A stretch of 64,000 nt of DNA from Alteriqipengyuania bathyomarina_B. Its GTDB lineage: Bacteria; Pseudomonadota; Alphaproteobacteria; Sphingomonadales; Sphingomonadaceae. Below, piece after piece: positions 52,524-61,204 of the stretch. The translations under genes were made by a program, and so were the position numbers. How positions within the stretch are numbered: the first letter of the stretch is position 1; the number at the start of each line of letters is the position of its first letter. The stretch is from the NCBI RefSeq assembly GCF_038594605.1, contig NZ_JBCFZM010000001.1, positions 930,001-994,000 on the forward strand, in the 5' to 3' direction. Below the pieces are notes generated by a model, which saw nothing but the letters and a program-made list of their open reading frames with translations, ran no database searches and had not been told where the DNA came from.

Positions 52524-53714
52524 TCACACGTTGCTCAGGTCGTCAGGCGCCGACCCGTAAATCTCCCGTACGCGCTCTAGCGCAAATTTGTCGGTCATGC
52601 CCGCAATATAATCCGCGATATGGCGGCTGCGATACGGCTCCTGCGCGGGCAGACCCTCTACCCATCTCGATCCCATCCGCGATGGATCTTCGCAATAGGC
52701 CTGCCAGAGCTGTGCAATAACGGCATTGGCCTTGTCCGCCGTCGCGGTCTGTTCTGGATGGTAATAGAGCTTGGCATACATGAACGCCTTGAGCCGCCGT
52801 TCCGCTGCCAGCATCGCCGGGGAGAAACCGCCGAGTGCCCTTTCTGCCGTGGCGATGGCGGCACGCTCATCCAGCCCGGCGGTGGAGACGCGGGTGTGCT
52901 CGATCACGTCGTTGACCATCCACCCGATCTGGCCGCGCACCAGTTCGCGCAGTTGCCGGTCGCGCGGCGCATTGGGGAACCGCCGCTCCACCTCGCGCCA
53001 CTGATCGGCGATGAAATCGAGCGTCAGCAGATCGTCCAGTTCGAGGAAGCCGGCCCGCAGCCCGTCGTCGATGTCGTGGTTGTCGTAGGCGATGTCGTCC
53101 GCCACCGCTGCCACTTGTGCTTCGAGCGTGGGGTAGCCCTCGAGATCGAGCGGAAAGTCCGCGTCCAGCTCGGCCAACGCCCAGTGCGGGGCGTGGACCG
53201 GGCCATTATGCTTGGCGAGGCCTTCGAGCACTTCCCAGCTGAGATTGAGCCCGTCGTGCGTGCAGTAGGGGCTTTCCAGCCGCATCAGCGTGCGCAGTGT
53301 CTGCGCGTTATGATCGAACCCCCCATGTGGCGCCAGCGCGCTATCCAGCGCATCCTCGCCCGCATGGCCGAAGGGCGGATGGCCAATATCATGCGCAAGG
53401 CACAGGGCCTCGGTCAGATCCTCGTCGAGGCCCAGCGCCCGCGCGATCACCCGCCCGATCTGCGCGACCTCGAGGCTGTGCGTCAGGCGCGTTCGATAGT
53501 GATCGCCTTCGGGCGCGACGAAAACCTGCGTCTTGCTGCGCAGTCGGCGGAACGCGATCGAATGGATGATGCGGTCGCGGTCGCGCTGGAAAGCGGTACG
53601 CGGGCCTCTGGTCTCGCCAGCGGGATCGCCATCGGAGGTTACCGCGAATTCCCGCCCGCGCGAGGCGGAGGGGTCGGCAGCCAGAGGTGAGCGGTTATCG
53701 AGGGAGCGGTTCAT
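52524..53714 (-). CDS. Deoxyguanosinetriphosphate triphosphohydrolase-like HD protein
   Basis: A 396-residue protein of the dGTPase family, hydrolysing dNTPs to nucleosides and triphosphate. The HD motif begins RLTHSLEVAQIGR, followed by AHDIGHPPFGHAGEDAL, with the histidines and Asp that bind metal. FVAPEGDHYRTRLTHS is the family signature. The start at ATG 53714 fits the N-terminus; the longer frame to 53900 is non-coding in composition. Numbering follows the dgt branch 2/3 type typical of alphaproteobacteria. Confidence 0.9.
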   Translation of the reverse strand: MNRSLDNRSPLAADPSASRGREFAVTSDGDPAGETRGPRTAFQRDRDRIIHSIAFRRLRSKTQVFVAPEGDHYRTRLTHSLEVAQIGRVIARALGLDEDLTEALCLAHDIGHPPFGHAGEDALDSALAPHGGFDHNAQTLRTLMRLESPYCTHDGLNLSWEVLEGLAKHNGPVHAPHWALAELDADFPLDLEGYPTLEAQVAAVADDIAYDNHDIDDGLRAGFLELDDLLTLDFIADQWREVERRFPNAPRDRQLRELVRGQIGWMVNDVIEHTRVSTAGLDERAAIATAERALGGFSPAMLAAERRLKAFMYAKLYYHPEQTATADKANAVIAQLWQAYCEDPSRMGSRWVEGLPAQEPYRSRHIADYIAGMTDKFALERVREIYGSAPDDLSNV

Positions 53715-53763
53715 GCCCCGCCCGCCTATCCCGCCGCGCGCCAGCGAACAACCGCGCGCATCG

Positions 53764-54516
53764 TCACGAGCCGGCCTTGTCGTCCATGCTGTCGCTCTCT
53801 GTGGAGCTGACGGGCGCGCCTTCGCCCTCGCCGAGCATCCAGTCGACCACCGCATTGCTGTGGATGCGCGCGGAATCGAAGATCGGCAACACATTGGCAT
53901 CGACGTCGATCACCATGTCGAGCTCGGTACAAGCGAGCACGATCGCCTTGGCCCCATCCTGTTCGAGATTGGTGATCATCGTGCGGAAGAAACGCTCCGC
54001 ATTGCGGCTCGCCTTGCCGTGCATCAGCTCGTCGTAAATGATCTCGTTCGTGCGATCGACATGGGTCATGTCGGGCGGCAACAGGTCGATCCCGTGCGCG
54101 ACGAGATGCTTGCGATAGAAGCTTTCGATCATGACGTTGCGCGTGCCGATCAGCGCGGCGTTGACCACGCCTTCCGCCTTCATCTTTTCGCCGACCGCCT
54201 CCGCAATGTGCAGCACCGGCACATCGACCGCTTCGGCGACCTGATCGTAAACGCGGTGCATCGAATTGGCGGCGATCGCGATGGCCCCCGCCCCTGCCTG
54301 CTCCAGCCGTTTGGCGGATTCGGCGAGAATCTCGGCCGCGCGATCCCACTCGTCGTCCTTGGTCAGACCATAGAGTTCTGCGAAATTGAGGCTTTCGATC
54401 AGCAGCGGAGCCGAGGTCATCGGCCCAACGCGGGCGGTAACCGCCTTGTTGATCCACTTGTAATACAGGCTGGTGGAAACCCAGCTCATTCCGCCGATAA
54501 GGCCAACCTTGCGCAA
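53764..54516 (-). CDS. Aspartate/glutamate racemase family protein
   Basis: A 250-residue racemase-fold protein. GGMSWVSTSLYYKWIN at the N-terminus and the second catalytic Cys196 in VLACTEL are clear. The first catalytic position reads AANSMH (A83-H87), with Ser85 where two-cysteine racemases have Cys and the E. coli YgeA type has Thr. One-cysteine members favour L-to-D isomerisation of specific substrates or act as amidases. It is convergent with nothing; it sits between dGTPase-like and hydrolase genes on the same strand. Confidence 0.85.
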   Translation of the reverse strand: MRKVGLIGGMSWVSTSLYYKWINKAVTARVGPMTSAPLLIESLNFAELYGLTKDDEWDRAAEILAESAKRLEQAGAGAIAIAANSMHRVYDQVAEAVDVPVLHIAEAVGEKMKAEGVVNAALIGTRNVMIESFYRKHLVAHGIDLLPPDMTHVDRTNEIIYDELMHGKASRNAERFFRTMITNLEQDGAKAIVLACTELDMVIDVDANVLPIFDSARIHSNAVVDWMLGEGEGAPVSSTESDSMDDKAGS

Positions 54517-54595
54517 CTATCTGTCCTTCGAACCGTGTTTCGACAGGACTGCCTTACCGAGCAAGCGCGCGTGGCGTCCATAGCTGGTGGCGCGC

Positions 54596-55585
54596 CTATG
54601 CCGGTCCATTTGCTGCGGGTGCGAAATCCTGCTCGTCTAGCCACTGGAGGAGATAGGCGCCGGAGCGGTCGGCGACCTCCTCGTGCGGCAGATGGCCGAT
54701 GCCGGAATAGACGACCAGGCGGCTGTCGGGCAGCTGCGTATCGTACCACAGGCCCGCTTCGACCGGGATCAGCGCGTCGTCCTCTCCCCAGATGACCAGC
54801 GCAGGCACATCGATCTGCGCGACATCGTCTGCCTCGAAGCTGCTCCGCTCGCCCGCAAAGCGCGCGATGGTCGCGTCTCGATTGCCGGGATAACGCAGCA
54901 GCTCCCAATAGCGATCGACGGCTTGCGGCGTGACGATGGCCTGGTTGCTCACGCTCTGGCGCAGCGACTGCTCGACCATCGAACGCGGGGTGATGTGCTT
55001 CATCAGCTGGTTGAGCACCGGCGTGCGCGCGATGGTGAAGCCGATATTGCCCCCATCGTCATCGCCTTCCTCGCTTTCGCCGAGTGGCGGAACGCCGCCC
55101 GCGTCGACCAGCACCAGGCCGTCCAGCCGTTCGGGATGGGCCAGCGCATAGGCCACCGCATTGCCGCCGCCCATCGAATTGCCGCCAAGCACGAAGCTCT
55201 CAAGGCCGAGCGCGTCGGCCACCTCGTCGATGTCCGCGACGAAGTTCGTTTGGCTGTAATCGCCCACTGGATCGGCCCCGGTAAGGCCATGTCCGATCTG
55301 GTCGAAGCGGATCACGCGATAGCGGGCCTTGAGAATATCGACCCATGGCTGCCACGTATGCAGATCGGCATTGGAGCCATGCAGCAATATGATCGCGGGC
55401 GCCTCTTTCGGGCCTTCGTCGCGCAGGTGGACGGTCACGCCATCGCCGATTGCAACGAATTGCGAGGGCTCGCCGCCGTATTTGGCGCGCATTTCCGCCG
55501 GATCGGAATCGGGCGTGCGGAAAATGAGGAACGCCACGACCAGCAGCGCGACGACCACTAGGAGGATGCGGAGCACCCACTTCAT
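54596..55585 (-). CDS. Alpha/beta hydrolase with N-terminal membrane anchor
   Basis: A 329-residue protein. Residues 4-22 form one hydrophobic helix, an uncleaved anchor or signal. The hydrolase fold has HGSNADLHTW as the oxyanion region and nucleophile Ser137 in GGNSMGG. The acid is in WGEDDALIP and the His in GIGHLPHEE. The start overlaps the stop of the SO2930-like cytochrome gene as ATGA, so the hydrolase is likely exported with it. Substrate unknown. Confidence 0.88.
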   Translation of the reverse strand: MKWVLRILLVVVALLVVAFLIFRTPDSDPAEMRAKYGGEPSQFVAIGDGVTVHLRDEGPKEAPAIILLHGSNADLHTWQPWVDILKARYRVIRFDQIGHGLTGADPVGDYSQTNFVADIDEVADALGLESFVLGGNSMGGGNAVAYALAHPERLDGLVLVDAGGVPPLGESEEGDDDGGNIGFTIARTPVLNQLMKHITPRSMVEQSLRQSVSNQAIVTPQAVDRYWELLRYPGNRDATIARFAGERSSFEADDVAQIDVPALVIWGEDDALIPVEAGLWYDTQLPDSRLVVYSGIGHLPHEEVADRSGAYLLQWLDEQDFAPAANGPA

Positions 55586-56583
55586 TTCGCGGGCATTCCT
55601 GCAATCCAGCGCTCGACCAGCGCCACGCCTTCCTCGTGCACGGTCGCCTTGCCCAGCTCGGGCATCGCGACTCCCGGCTCGGCGCTCTTCATCCGGTAGG
55701 CGAGGATCGAGGCTTCGGGATCGCCCGGCACGATGTCGAACATCAACCCGCCCGATCCGCGTCCGGCGGCGACGGGGCGCTTGTCGATGCCGAATGCGTG
55801 TGGATCGCGCGTCTCCCACCGCAGGTCGAGACCCGAGTTGGACGCGGTCGACCCGGGGCGATGGCAATGCGCGCAATTGACGTCGAGATAGGCGCGCGCG
55901 GCGGCTTCGATACCGGCGCTCTTGCGGTCTTCCCACAGTGGCATGGTGTCCGAACCCTCCGGCACGGTGCCGAGGAAGGCCTGCAACCACTGGGCGGAGA
56001 GATTGCGCGTCTTGGGCCCGATGGGCGTCACCGCGCCATGCAGCCCGTGGCATTCCTTGCACTGGTTCTTGTTGGGCACGCGGTAGCTGATGTCCTCGCC
56101 CCACGGCGTGGTCACCGGTACGCGCTTGCCCGCTAGCACCAGCGTCGCTTCGGTTTGCGCCTCGTTCCACACATAAGGCAAGGCGACCCAGCCGTCTGCG
56201 CGGTGGAGCAGCACGCGCGTCTCGATCTTGCGCATCGCGTCGCCCTCGCCGAACGCGAAGGTCTTGATCAGCGCGGAGCCGACCGGGAATTGCAGCAAGC
56301 CCTGCTCGCCGACATCCACCTGCGCGCCCTCTGGCACGTAGATATAGCGCAGCTTCGTCGCCCCGTCCGAGAACAGCGGCATGTTGAGCCGGTAAGGCTT
56401 CACGCCGGGCGCGGGATCGTCGGCGTGGACATCGAGGAAGAAGCCGTAGTCACCCAGGGTCCTGGGCAGGCTGTCGTCCGCGATGAGCGGATCGTTCACC
56501 TGCGGCGGTGGAAGCGCGCTGACGCCCGCGCTCAGCGCCAGCGTCGCGGCGGCGGCCGCAAGGATGGCAAGGTGGCGGTTCAC
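55582..56583 (-). CDS. SO2930-family diheme c-type cytochrome
   Basis: A 333-residue periplasmic protein with a Sec signal peptide (cleavage near VSA|LP). Two heme c-binding sites are visible: CKECH at 175-179 and CAHCH at 237-241. The sequence matches the SO2930 family, named from Shewanella, whose genes pair with a parallel beta-helix protein as seen here. The cytochrome overlaps the hydrolase downstream (ATGA) and the beta-helix gene upstream by four bases. Its electron-transfer partner is unknown. Confidence 0.88.
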   Translation of the reverse strand: MNRHLAILAAAAATLALSAGVSALPPPQVNDPLIADDSLPRTLGDYGFFLDVHADDPAPGVKPYRLNMPLFSDGATKLRYIYVPEGAQVDVGEQGLLQFPVGSALIKTFAFGEGDAMRKIETRVLLHRADGWVALPYVWNEAQTEATLVLAGKRVPVTTPWGEDISYRVPNKNQCKECHGLHGAVTPIGPKTRNLSAQWLQAFLGTVPEGSDTMPLWEDRKSAGIEAAARAYLDVNCAHCHRPGSTASNSGLDLRWETRDPHAFGIDKRPVAAGRGSGGLMFDIVPGDPEASILAYRMKSAEPGVAMPELGKATVHEEGVALVERWIAGMPAK

Positions 56584-57788
56584 TTGAGCCGCGCCTCCAG
56601 CGCTTCCGGCGCGCCCCAGCCTTCGATGCTGATCGGCTGCCCGATCATGCCCGCCTCGAGCGGCGCGGGCCGGGCCGATTCGATCCCCGCGCCCTGCTCG
56701 GGCAGATTGACCGACCAGCCCGTCATGTCGGGATGGATCATCAGCGACAGCTCCTCGCCCGGAGGGGCAAGACCGTCGGACATGATCGGCGGCAACGCGC
56801 CTCCGAACGCGGCGAGCAGCATCTCTGCCCCTTCAAACTGCGGATCGGTGCCGCCTTCGTCCACCTCGTTCCAGTCGATCGTGATCTCGCGCGGGTACGG
56901 ATTGTACTCGGGGTCTTCAAAGGCGAGCGGATAGGCGATCACCATGATCGGCGCGGTCGGGTTGTCGTAGAGCAGATTGCGACCCACCCACACGGTGTCG
57001 TTCGCCATCACCATGATGCCCGTGCCGCGCCGCACGCTGGCAACGATATTGCCCTCGGGCGCGAAGTTGGGCGTAGTGTTATTGGCGACCAGGTTGTTGC
57101 GCACCAGCACTTCGCCACCATTCTTCACCGGCAGGCCGGGCAGGTCGAACACCAGGATACCGCCGGTATTGCCGGTCACGTAATTGCGCTCGACGATCGC
57201 CTTGCGGCTGTTCTCTATCTCGATCCCGGCCACGTTGTAGCTGGCCATCGAATTGCGCACGGTAATCAGGCTCGACTGGCCGACATAGATGCCCGCATCG
57301 GACGCACCGGAAACCTCGCATCCGTCGATCAGCACGCCGGTGCTCTCGACCGGATAGATGCCGTATGCGCCATTGGTGCTGGCGGGGCCGTTGGTCCAGG
57401 TGACGCGTATGCCCTGATAGACGATGTCGTCCGCGCCCTTCGACTTGACCCCGTCGCCCTTGGGGTTTTCCATCCCGAAATCGCGCAGCGTCACGCCGTC
57501 GCTGGTAACCAACAGGCCCTCGCCCGCGCCTTCCTGCGCGCTGAAGTCGAGCACGCTGGCATGCATCCCTGCCCCGCGCAGAGTCACGCCATCGGCATCG
57601 AGGCTGAGCCCGTCGGTCAGGATGAAGCGCCCTGCTTGCAGCACGATTTCGTCGCCCGGCTCGGCGAGGATCAGCGCCTCCTGCAGGCGTTCCTGAGCGT
57701 CTTCGCCCGGAGCCACGGTGATGGTTTCGGCAAACGCGGGCGAAGCAAGGGTGGCCAGCGCGGTGGCGGCCATAAGCGTGCGGATCAT
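56580..57788 (-). CDS. Parallel beta-helix domain protein (SO2931-like)
   Basis: A 402-residue secreted protein (signal cleavage near AFA|ET). The body is a right-handed parallel beta-helix: recurring GVTLRDFGMENPKGDGV, VLIDGCEVSGASDAGIYVG and ITVRNSMASYNVAGIEIENS rungs. In its usual partner arrangement it accompanies an SO2930 cytochrome, and it does so here with a four-base overlap. GGGAGAGAGAC lies just upstream of ATG 57788; a longer start at 57824 lacks support. Polysaccharide or carbohydrate binding is a guess from fold. Confidence 0.86.
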   Translation of the reverse strand: MIRTLMAATALATLASPAFAETITVAPGEDAQERLQEALILAEPGDEIVLQAGRFILTDGLSLDADGVTLRGAGMHASVLDFSAQEGAGEGLLVTSDGVTLRDFGMENPKGDGVKSKGADDIVYQGIRVTWTNGPASTNGAYGIYPVESTGVLIDGCEVSGASDAGIYVGQSSLITVRNSMASYNVAGIEIENSRKAIVERNYVTGNTGGILVFDLPGLPVKNGGEVLVRNNLVANNTTPNFAPEGNIVASVRRGTGIMVMANDTVWVGRNLLYDNPTAPIMVIAYPLAFEDPEYNPYPREITIDWNEVDEGGTDPQFEGAEMLLAAFGGALPPIMSDGLAPPGEELSLMIHPDMTGWSVNLPEQGAGIESARPAPLEAGMIGQPISIEGWGAPEALEARLK

Positions 57789-57842
57789 GTCTCTCTCCCT
57801 TTTGCGTTGCATAGTGCCACGCATGGGAGCGAAGACAAGACT

Positions 57843-58199
57843 CTACAGCTTCTCGAAAATCCCGCCGAAGGCGCAGGCCGCAGCCGCGCGCACCGTGACC
57901 TCGATCGCTTCGGGATCTTCGACCCGGCGGATTCGATCCAGCGCCTCGCCCGTATCGCGCGGCAGCGACGTCTCGCCGTCCTGCGGCGCGACATTCTGCA
58001 ATTTGCGCAGCTGTTCGGGGCTGAGCCGCTCGGTCATGCGCGGGGCCATGCAGGCGGCCTGTTCTTCAGGCACCCCCGCCTCGACCAGTGCGACCTCGAC
58101 GCTGCGCTCGGTGACGATGCGCAGCCCGTCACCGAAATAGAGCCACGCGCCCACGCCCAGCGCGGCGAGCAGGATCAGCAGGAGCAGGAAGCGGCCCAC
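57843..58199 (-). CDS. Small single-pass membrane/periplasmic protein, unknown
   Basis: A 118-residue protein with an N-terminal hydrophobic helix (about 4-22) and a globular Glu/Arg-rich remainder containing two Cys (C50, C109 by eye). I do not recognise a family. The start is GTG at 58199; GGAGG lies ten bases upstream, inside the end of the next gene. It is cotranscribed with the 99-residue protein and follows the beta-helix gene by a short gap. Confidence 0.55.
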   Translation of the reverse strand: MGRFLLLLILLAALGVGAWLYFGDGLRIVTERSVEVALVEAGVPEEQAACMAPRMTERLSPEQLRKLQNVAPQDGETSLPRDTGEALDRIRRVEDPEAIEVTVRAAAACAFGGIFEKL

Positions 58200-58498
58200 T
58201 ACTCTTTATCCTCCGGCTCCAGCGTTTTCAGATACCGCCTCGCATCATCCATCGTGGGCATGTTCGCCAAATTCGGGATGACCACGACACCATCCGGCGT
58301 CTCATAGATGTAACGGTTTTGAGGTCGTTGCGCGCCCGGCAACAGCGGTGTGCACTCCCACCCATCACCATCGCGCTGAATGTGCCAGGCCACAATTGGA
58401 GATGGAGTGAATGCGGGATTTTCGGGTAGCCCGTATCCATCGTCGCCAACAAGCAAGTGCGCGTTCCAGCCCGGATGCGCAGGAATGATCGTCTCCAT
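58199..58498 (-). CDS. Small protein of unknown function
   Basis: A 99-residue soluble protein with no recognised domain; it is rich in Pro, Asp and Gly with aromatic residues, and ends in the charged ARRYLKTLEPEDKE. Its DNA is noticeably less GC-rich than neighbouring genes, which may indicate a distinct origin. Its stop shares a base with the start of the 118-residue gene. Confidence 0.5.
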   Translation of the reverse strand: METIIPAHPGWNAHLLVGDDGYGLPENPAFTPSPIVAWHIQRDGDGWECTPLLPGAQRPQNRYIYETPDGVVVIPNLANMPTMDDARRYLKTLEPEDKE

Positions 58499-58518
58499 CG
58501 GGTTACTCCAATCGGCTG

Positions 58519-60027
58519 TTAATCCAGCGCCTTGACGATTTCCTCGACCATCTTCTTCGCATCGGACAGCAGCATGGTCGTCTGGTTCAGATAGAACACA
58601 TCATTGTCGACGCCGGCATAGCCCACGCCGCCCATCGAGCGCTTGATGAAGAAAACCTGCTTGGCATTGCCCACGTCGAACACGGGCATGCCGTAGATCG
58701 GGCTGGACTTGTCGGTCTTCGCCGCCGGGTTCACCACGTCGTTCGCGCCGATGATGAAGGCGATGTCAGCCTGCGCGAACTCGGAGTTGATATCCTCCAG
58801 CTCGAACACCTCGTCATAGGGCACGTTGGCTTCGGCCAGCAGCACGTTCATGTGCCCCGGCATGCGGCCTGCGACGGGGTGGATCGCGTATTTCACGTCC
58901 ACGCCCTTGGCCTTCAGCACATCGCCCATCTCGCGCAGCGCGTGCTGCGCTTGGGCGACGGCCATGCCGTAGCCGGGAATGATGATGACCTTCTCCGCCT
59001 GTTCGAGCATGAAGGCGGCGTCATCGGCGCTGCCCTGCTTGTAAGGGCGTTGTTCACGCGCCTCGCCGCCACCAGCCGCGCTGTCGTCGGCGCCGAACCC
59101 GCCTGCGATCACGGAGATGAAGCTGCGATTCATCGCGCGGCACATGATGTAGCTGAGGATCGCGCCCGACGATCCGACCAGCGCGCCGGTGATGATCATC
59201 GCGGTGTTGCCCAGCGTGAAGCCCATCGCCGCCGCCGCCCAGCCCGAATAGCTGTTCAGCATGCTGACCACGACCGGCATGTCCGCCCCGCCGATGGGGA
59301 TGATCAGCAAAAAGCCGATCGCGAAGGCGAGCGCGGCGATGGCGATGATCATCCAGCCCTCGCCCGGCCCGGCGACCTCGGCCATCGCATAGGCCGCGAT
59401 CAGCGCGATGATCGCGGCGAGCGTGCCGAGATTGATGACGTGGCGACCCGGTAGCATGATCGGCTTGCCGCCCATCCGACCGGAAAGCTTGAGGAAAGCG
59501 ATGACCGATCCGGAGAAGGTGATCGCACCGATGGCGATCCCCAGTCCCAGCTCGATCCGGCTGACCGTCAGGATCTGCCCGCCTGCATCGAGAATTCCGA
59601 ACGCGCCGGGGTTCATCCACGCCGCAAGGCCCACCAGCACGGCGGCGAGGCCGACGAGGCTGTGGAAGCCCGCGACCAGTTCGGGCATCGCGGTCATCGC
59701 GATGCGTCGGGCGATGGTGAAGCCGATCAGGCCGCCGATCGCGATGGCGATCAGGATCTCGACGATATTGGCGATGTCGTGCGTCACGATCACGGTGACG
59801 ACCGCGATCAGCATCCCGATCATCCCGTTGCGGTTGCCCGCGCGGCTGGTCGCGGGGCTCGAAAGCCCACGCAGCGCGAGGATGAAGAACACCCCCGCCA
59901 CCAGATAGGCGAGCGCTACCCAGGGGTTGGTCGGGCCGTGGGCGGCGGCGGTCTCGACCGCGTGGCTCACGCCATAGTCGGAGCCCGGAGGCACGGCCAG
60001 CGGTTCAACGTCGCGAGGAAGGCTCAT
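58519..60027 (-). CDS. pntB: NAD(P) transhydrogenase subunit beta
   Basis: A 502-residue subunit containing nine membrane helices (domain II part) and a C-terminal NADP(H)-binding domain III. The latter is shown by IIPGYGMAVAQAQHALREM, HPVAGRMPGHMNVLLAEA and the GANDVVNPAAK segment. With PntA and the small PntA2 subunit it moves hydride between NADH and NADP+ coupled to protons. ATG 60027 starts at MSLPRDVEP; the longer frame to 60117 covers the palindromic repeat region and is rejected. Confidence 0.96.
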   Translation of the reverse strand: MSLPRDVEPLAVPPGSDYGVSHAVETAAAHGPTNPWVALAYLVAGVFFILALRGLSSPATSRAGNRNGMIGMLIAVVTVIVTHDIANIVEILIAIAIGGLIGFTIARRIAMTAMPELVAGFHSLVGLAAVLVGLAAWMNPGAFGILDAGGQILTVSRIELGLGIAIGAITFSGSVIAFLKLSGRMGGKPIMLPGRHVINLGTLAAIIALIAAYAMAEVAGPGEGWMIIAIAALAFAIGFLLIIPIGGADMPVVVSMLNSYSGWAAAAMGFTLGNTAMIITGALVGSSGAILSYIMCRAMNRSFISVIAGGFGADDSAAGGGEAREQRPYKQGSADDAAFMLEQAEKVIIIPGYGMAVAQAQHALREMGDVLKAKGVDVKYAIHPVAGRMPGHMNVLLAEANVPYDEVFELEDINSEFAQADIAFIIGANDVVNPAAKTDKSSPIYGMPVFDVGNAKQVFFIKRSMGGVGYAGVDNDVFYLNQTTMLLSDAKKMVEEIVKALD

Positions 60028-60072
60028 GCTGCGCCTCCCGATATTCGAGCGAGGGATGCGCCCGCGCGATGG

Positions 60073-60187
60073 CCCCTCATCCAGCTTCGGCCAGGCAGCA
60101 AGCCACCAAGCCTGCACATCCTTTTCCCCGTGGGAGAAGGATACTGAGACTTGCGCGCTCGCGCGCTAGCCGAAGTTGGATGAGGGG
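60073..60187. repeat. Palindromic intergenic element between pntAB and pntB
   Basis: Outer arms CCCCTCATCCAGCTTCGGC (60073-60091) and GCCGAAGTTGGATGAGGGG (60169-60187) are inverted with one mismatch in 19. Inside is a second hairpin, ATCCTTTTCCC / GGGAGAAGGAT around a CGT loop (about 60118-60142), and a GCGCGCTCGCGCGC run. This nested structure resembles the intergenic palindromic repeats seen scattered in GC-rich proteobacterial genomes. It separates two subunits of one enzyme, so it is probably transcribed. Confidence 0.75.
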
Positions 60188-60211
60188 TAATGGACAAAGG
60201 AAAAGCCATCC

Positions 60212-60493
60212 TCACTTCTCCTTCTTCTTGTACATCGCGAGCATCCGCTCGGTCACCGCGAAGCCGCCGAAAATGTTGATGCTGGCGAGCACTACGGCCG
60301 CCAGGCCGAGCCACTTGGCGACCGCGCTACCCGCTTCGGCGCTGGCGATCAGCGCACCGACGATGATGACCGAGCTGATCGCATTGGTCACCGCCATCAG
60401 CGGCGTGTGCAATGCGGGCGTGACCGACCACACCACGTAATAGCCGACGAAACACGCCAGCACGAAGATCGACAGGACCGAAATGAAGTCCAT
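60212..60493 (-). CDS. pntAB: NAD(P) transhydrogenase subunit alpha part 2 (membrane)
   Basis: A 93-residue subunit with three membrane helices (FVLACFVGYYVVWSVTP, ISSVIIVGALIA, and a C-terminal LAAVVLASINIFGGFAVTERML). It is the separate membrane part of PntA seen in Rhodobacter-type three-subunit enzymes. The start at 60493 follows the family N-terminus. It is separated from pntB by the palindromic element and from pntAA by two unrelated genes. Confidence 0.94.
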   Translation of the reverse strand: MDFISVLSIFVLACFVGYYVVWSVTPALHTPLMAVTNAISSVIIVGALIASAEAGSAVAKWLGLAAVVLASINIFGGFAVTERMLAMYKKKEK

Positions 60494-60595
60494 CTTAGAA
60501 ACGCGCCTCCCCCGAGGATTGGATGAAGCCGCGTTATTGCAAGGCGATGCAGCGCTGTCGATGGCTTTGGCGCGCAAAGCCACCCGTTTCGTCCA

Positions 60596-61156
60596 TCAGC
60601 CTGCAGGCAGAACGATGCCGTCGATCACATGCATCAGGCCATTGGCCTGGGCGAGATCGGCCATCGTGACCCGCGCCGAACTGCCGTCGCTGCCAGAAAG
60701 AACCACCGTTTCGCGGTCCATCCGAAAGGTCAGCATATCGCCGGCAAGCGTCTGCGCACGATAGCTGCCTCCACCTTCGACGATCCGCGCGGCGAGGTCA
60801 GCGGCGGTGATCCGCTCCGCAATCGCATGATGCGCCAGCGTCTTCCTCAGCGCTTCGTCGGTGTGCGGGGGCAGGTCGACGAGTGCAGCGTCGGTCGGCG
60901 CGAAGATCGTCAGCGGTCCTTCGCCGCCGAGGGTTTGGGCAAGATCCGTCCGCTCGACCAGCATGGCGAGCCTGGAGAAAGCGGGCGAGGCTGCAACATT
61001 CTCGGCAATGGTCGCATTGGGATAAATCGGGCTTTCGCCGATCCACGAGATATCGTCGGGCGCGACATTCTCCAGATCGACGTCGTCGGCCAGGCTCGGC
61101 CCGCAGGCGGCAAGCGCCAGCGCGACCGGGAAGATTGCCACCAGACCAGGTTTCAT
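60596..61156 (-). CDS. Fasciclin domain lipoprotein
   Basis: A 186-residue exported protein with lipobox LALAAC (Cys18). Nearly all of the mature part is one fasciclin (FAS1) domain: NATIAENVAASPAFS, TIFAPTDAALVDLP (H1 motif) and the C-terminal GLMHVIDGIVLP (H2 motif). FAS1 domains bind proteins or polysaccharides. It sits between two transhydrogenase genes, an unusual position. The sequence gives no enzymatic motif. Confidence 0.88.
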   Translation of the reverse strand: MKPGLVAIFPVALALAACGPSLADDVDLENVAPDDISWIGESPIYPNATIAENVAASPAFSRLAMLVERTDLAQTLGGEGPLTIFAPTDAALVDLPPHTDEALRKTLAHHAIAERITAADLAARIVEGGGSYRAQTLAGDMLTFRMDRETVVLSGSDGSSARVTMADLAQANGLMHVIDGIVLPAG

Positions 61157-61204
61157 AGGTTCACCGCCTCGTAGATGCGGCTCAGCCGCTCTTCGCGCGA
61201 AAGA

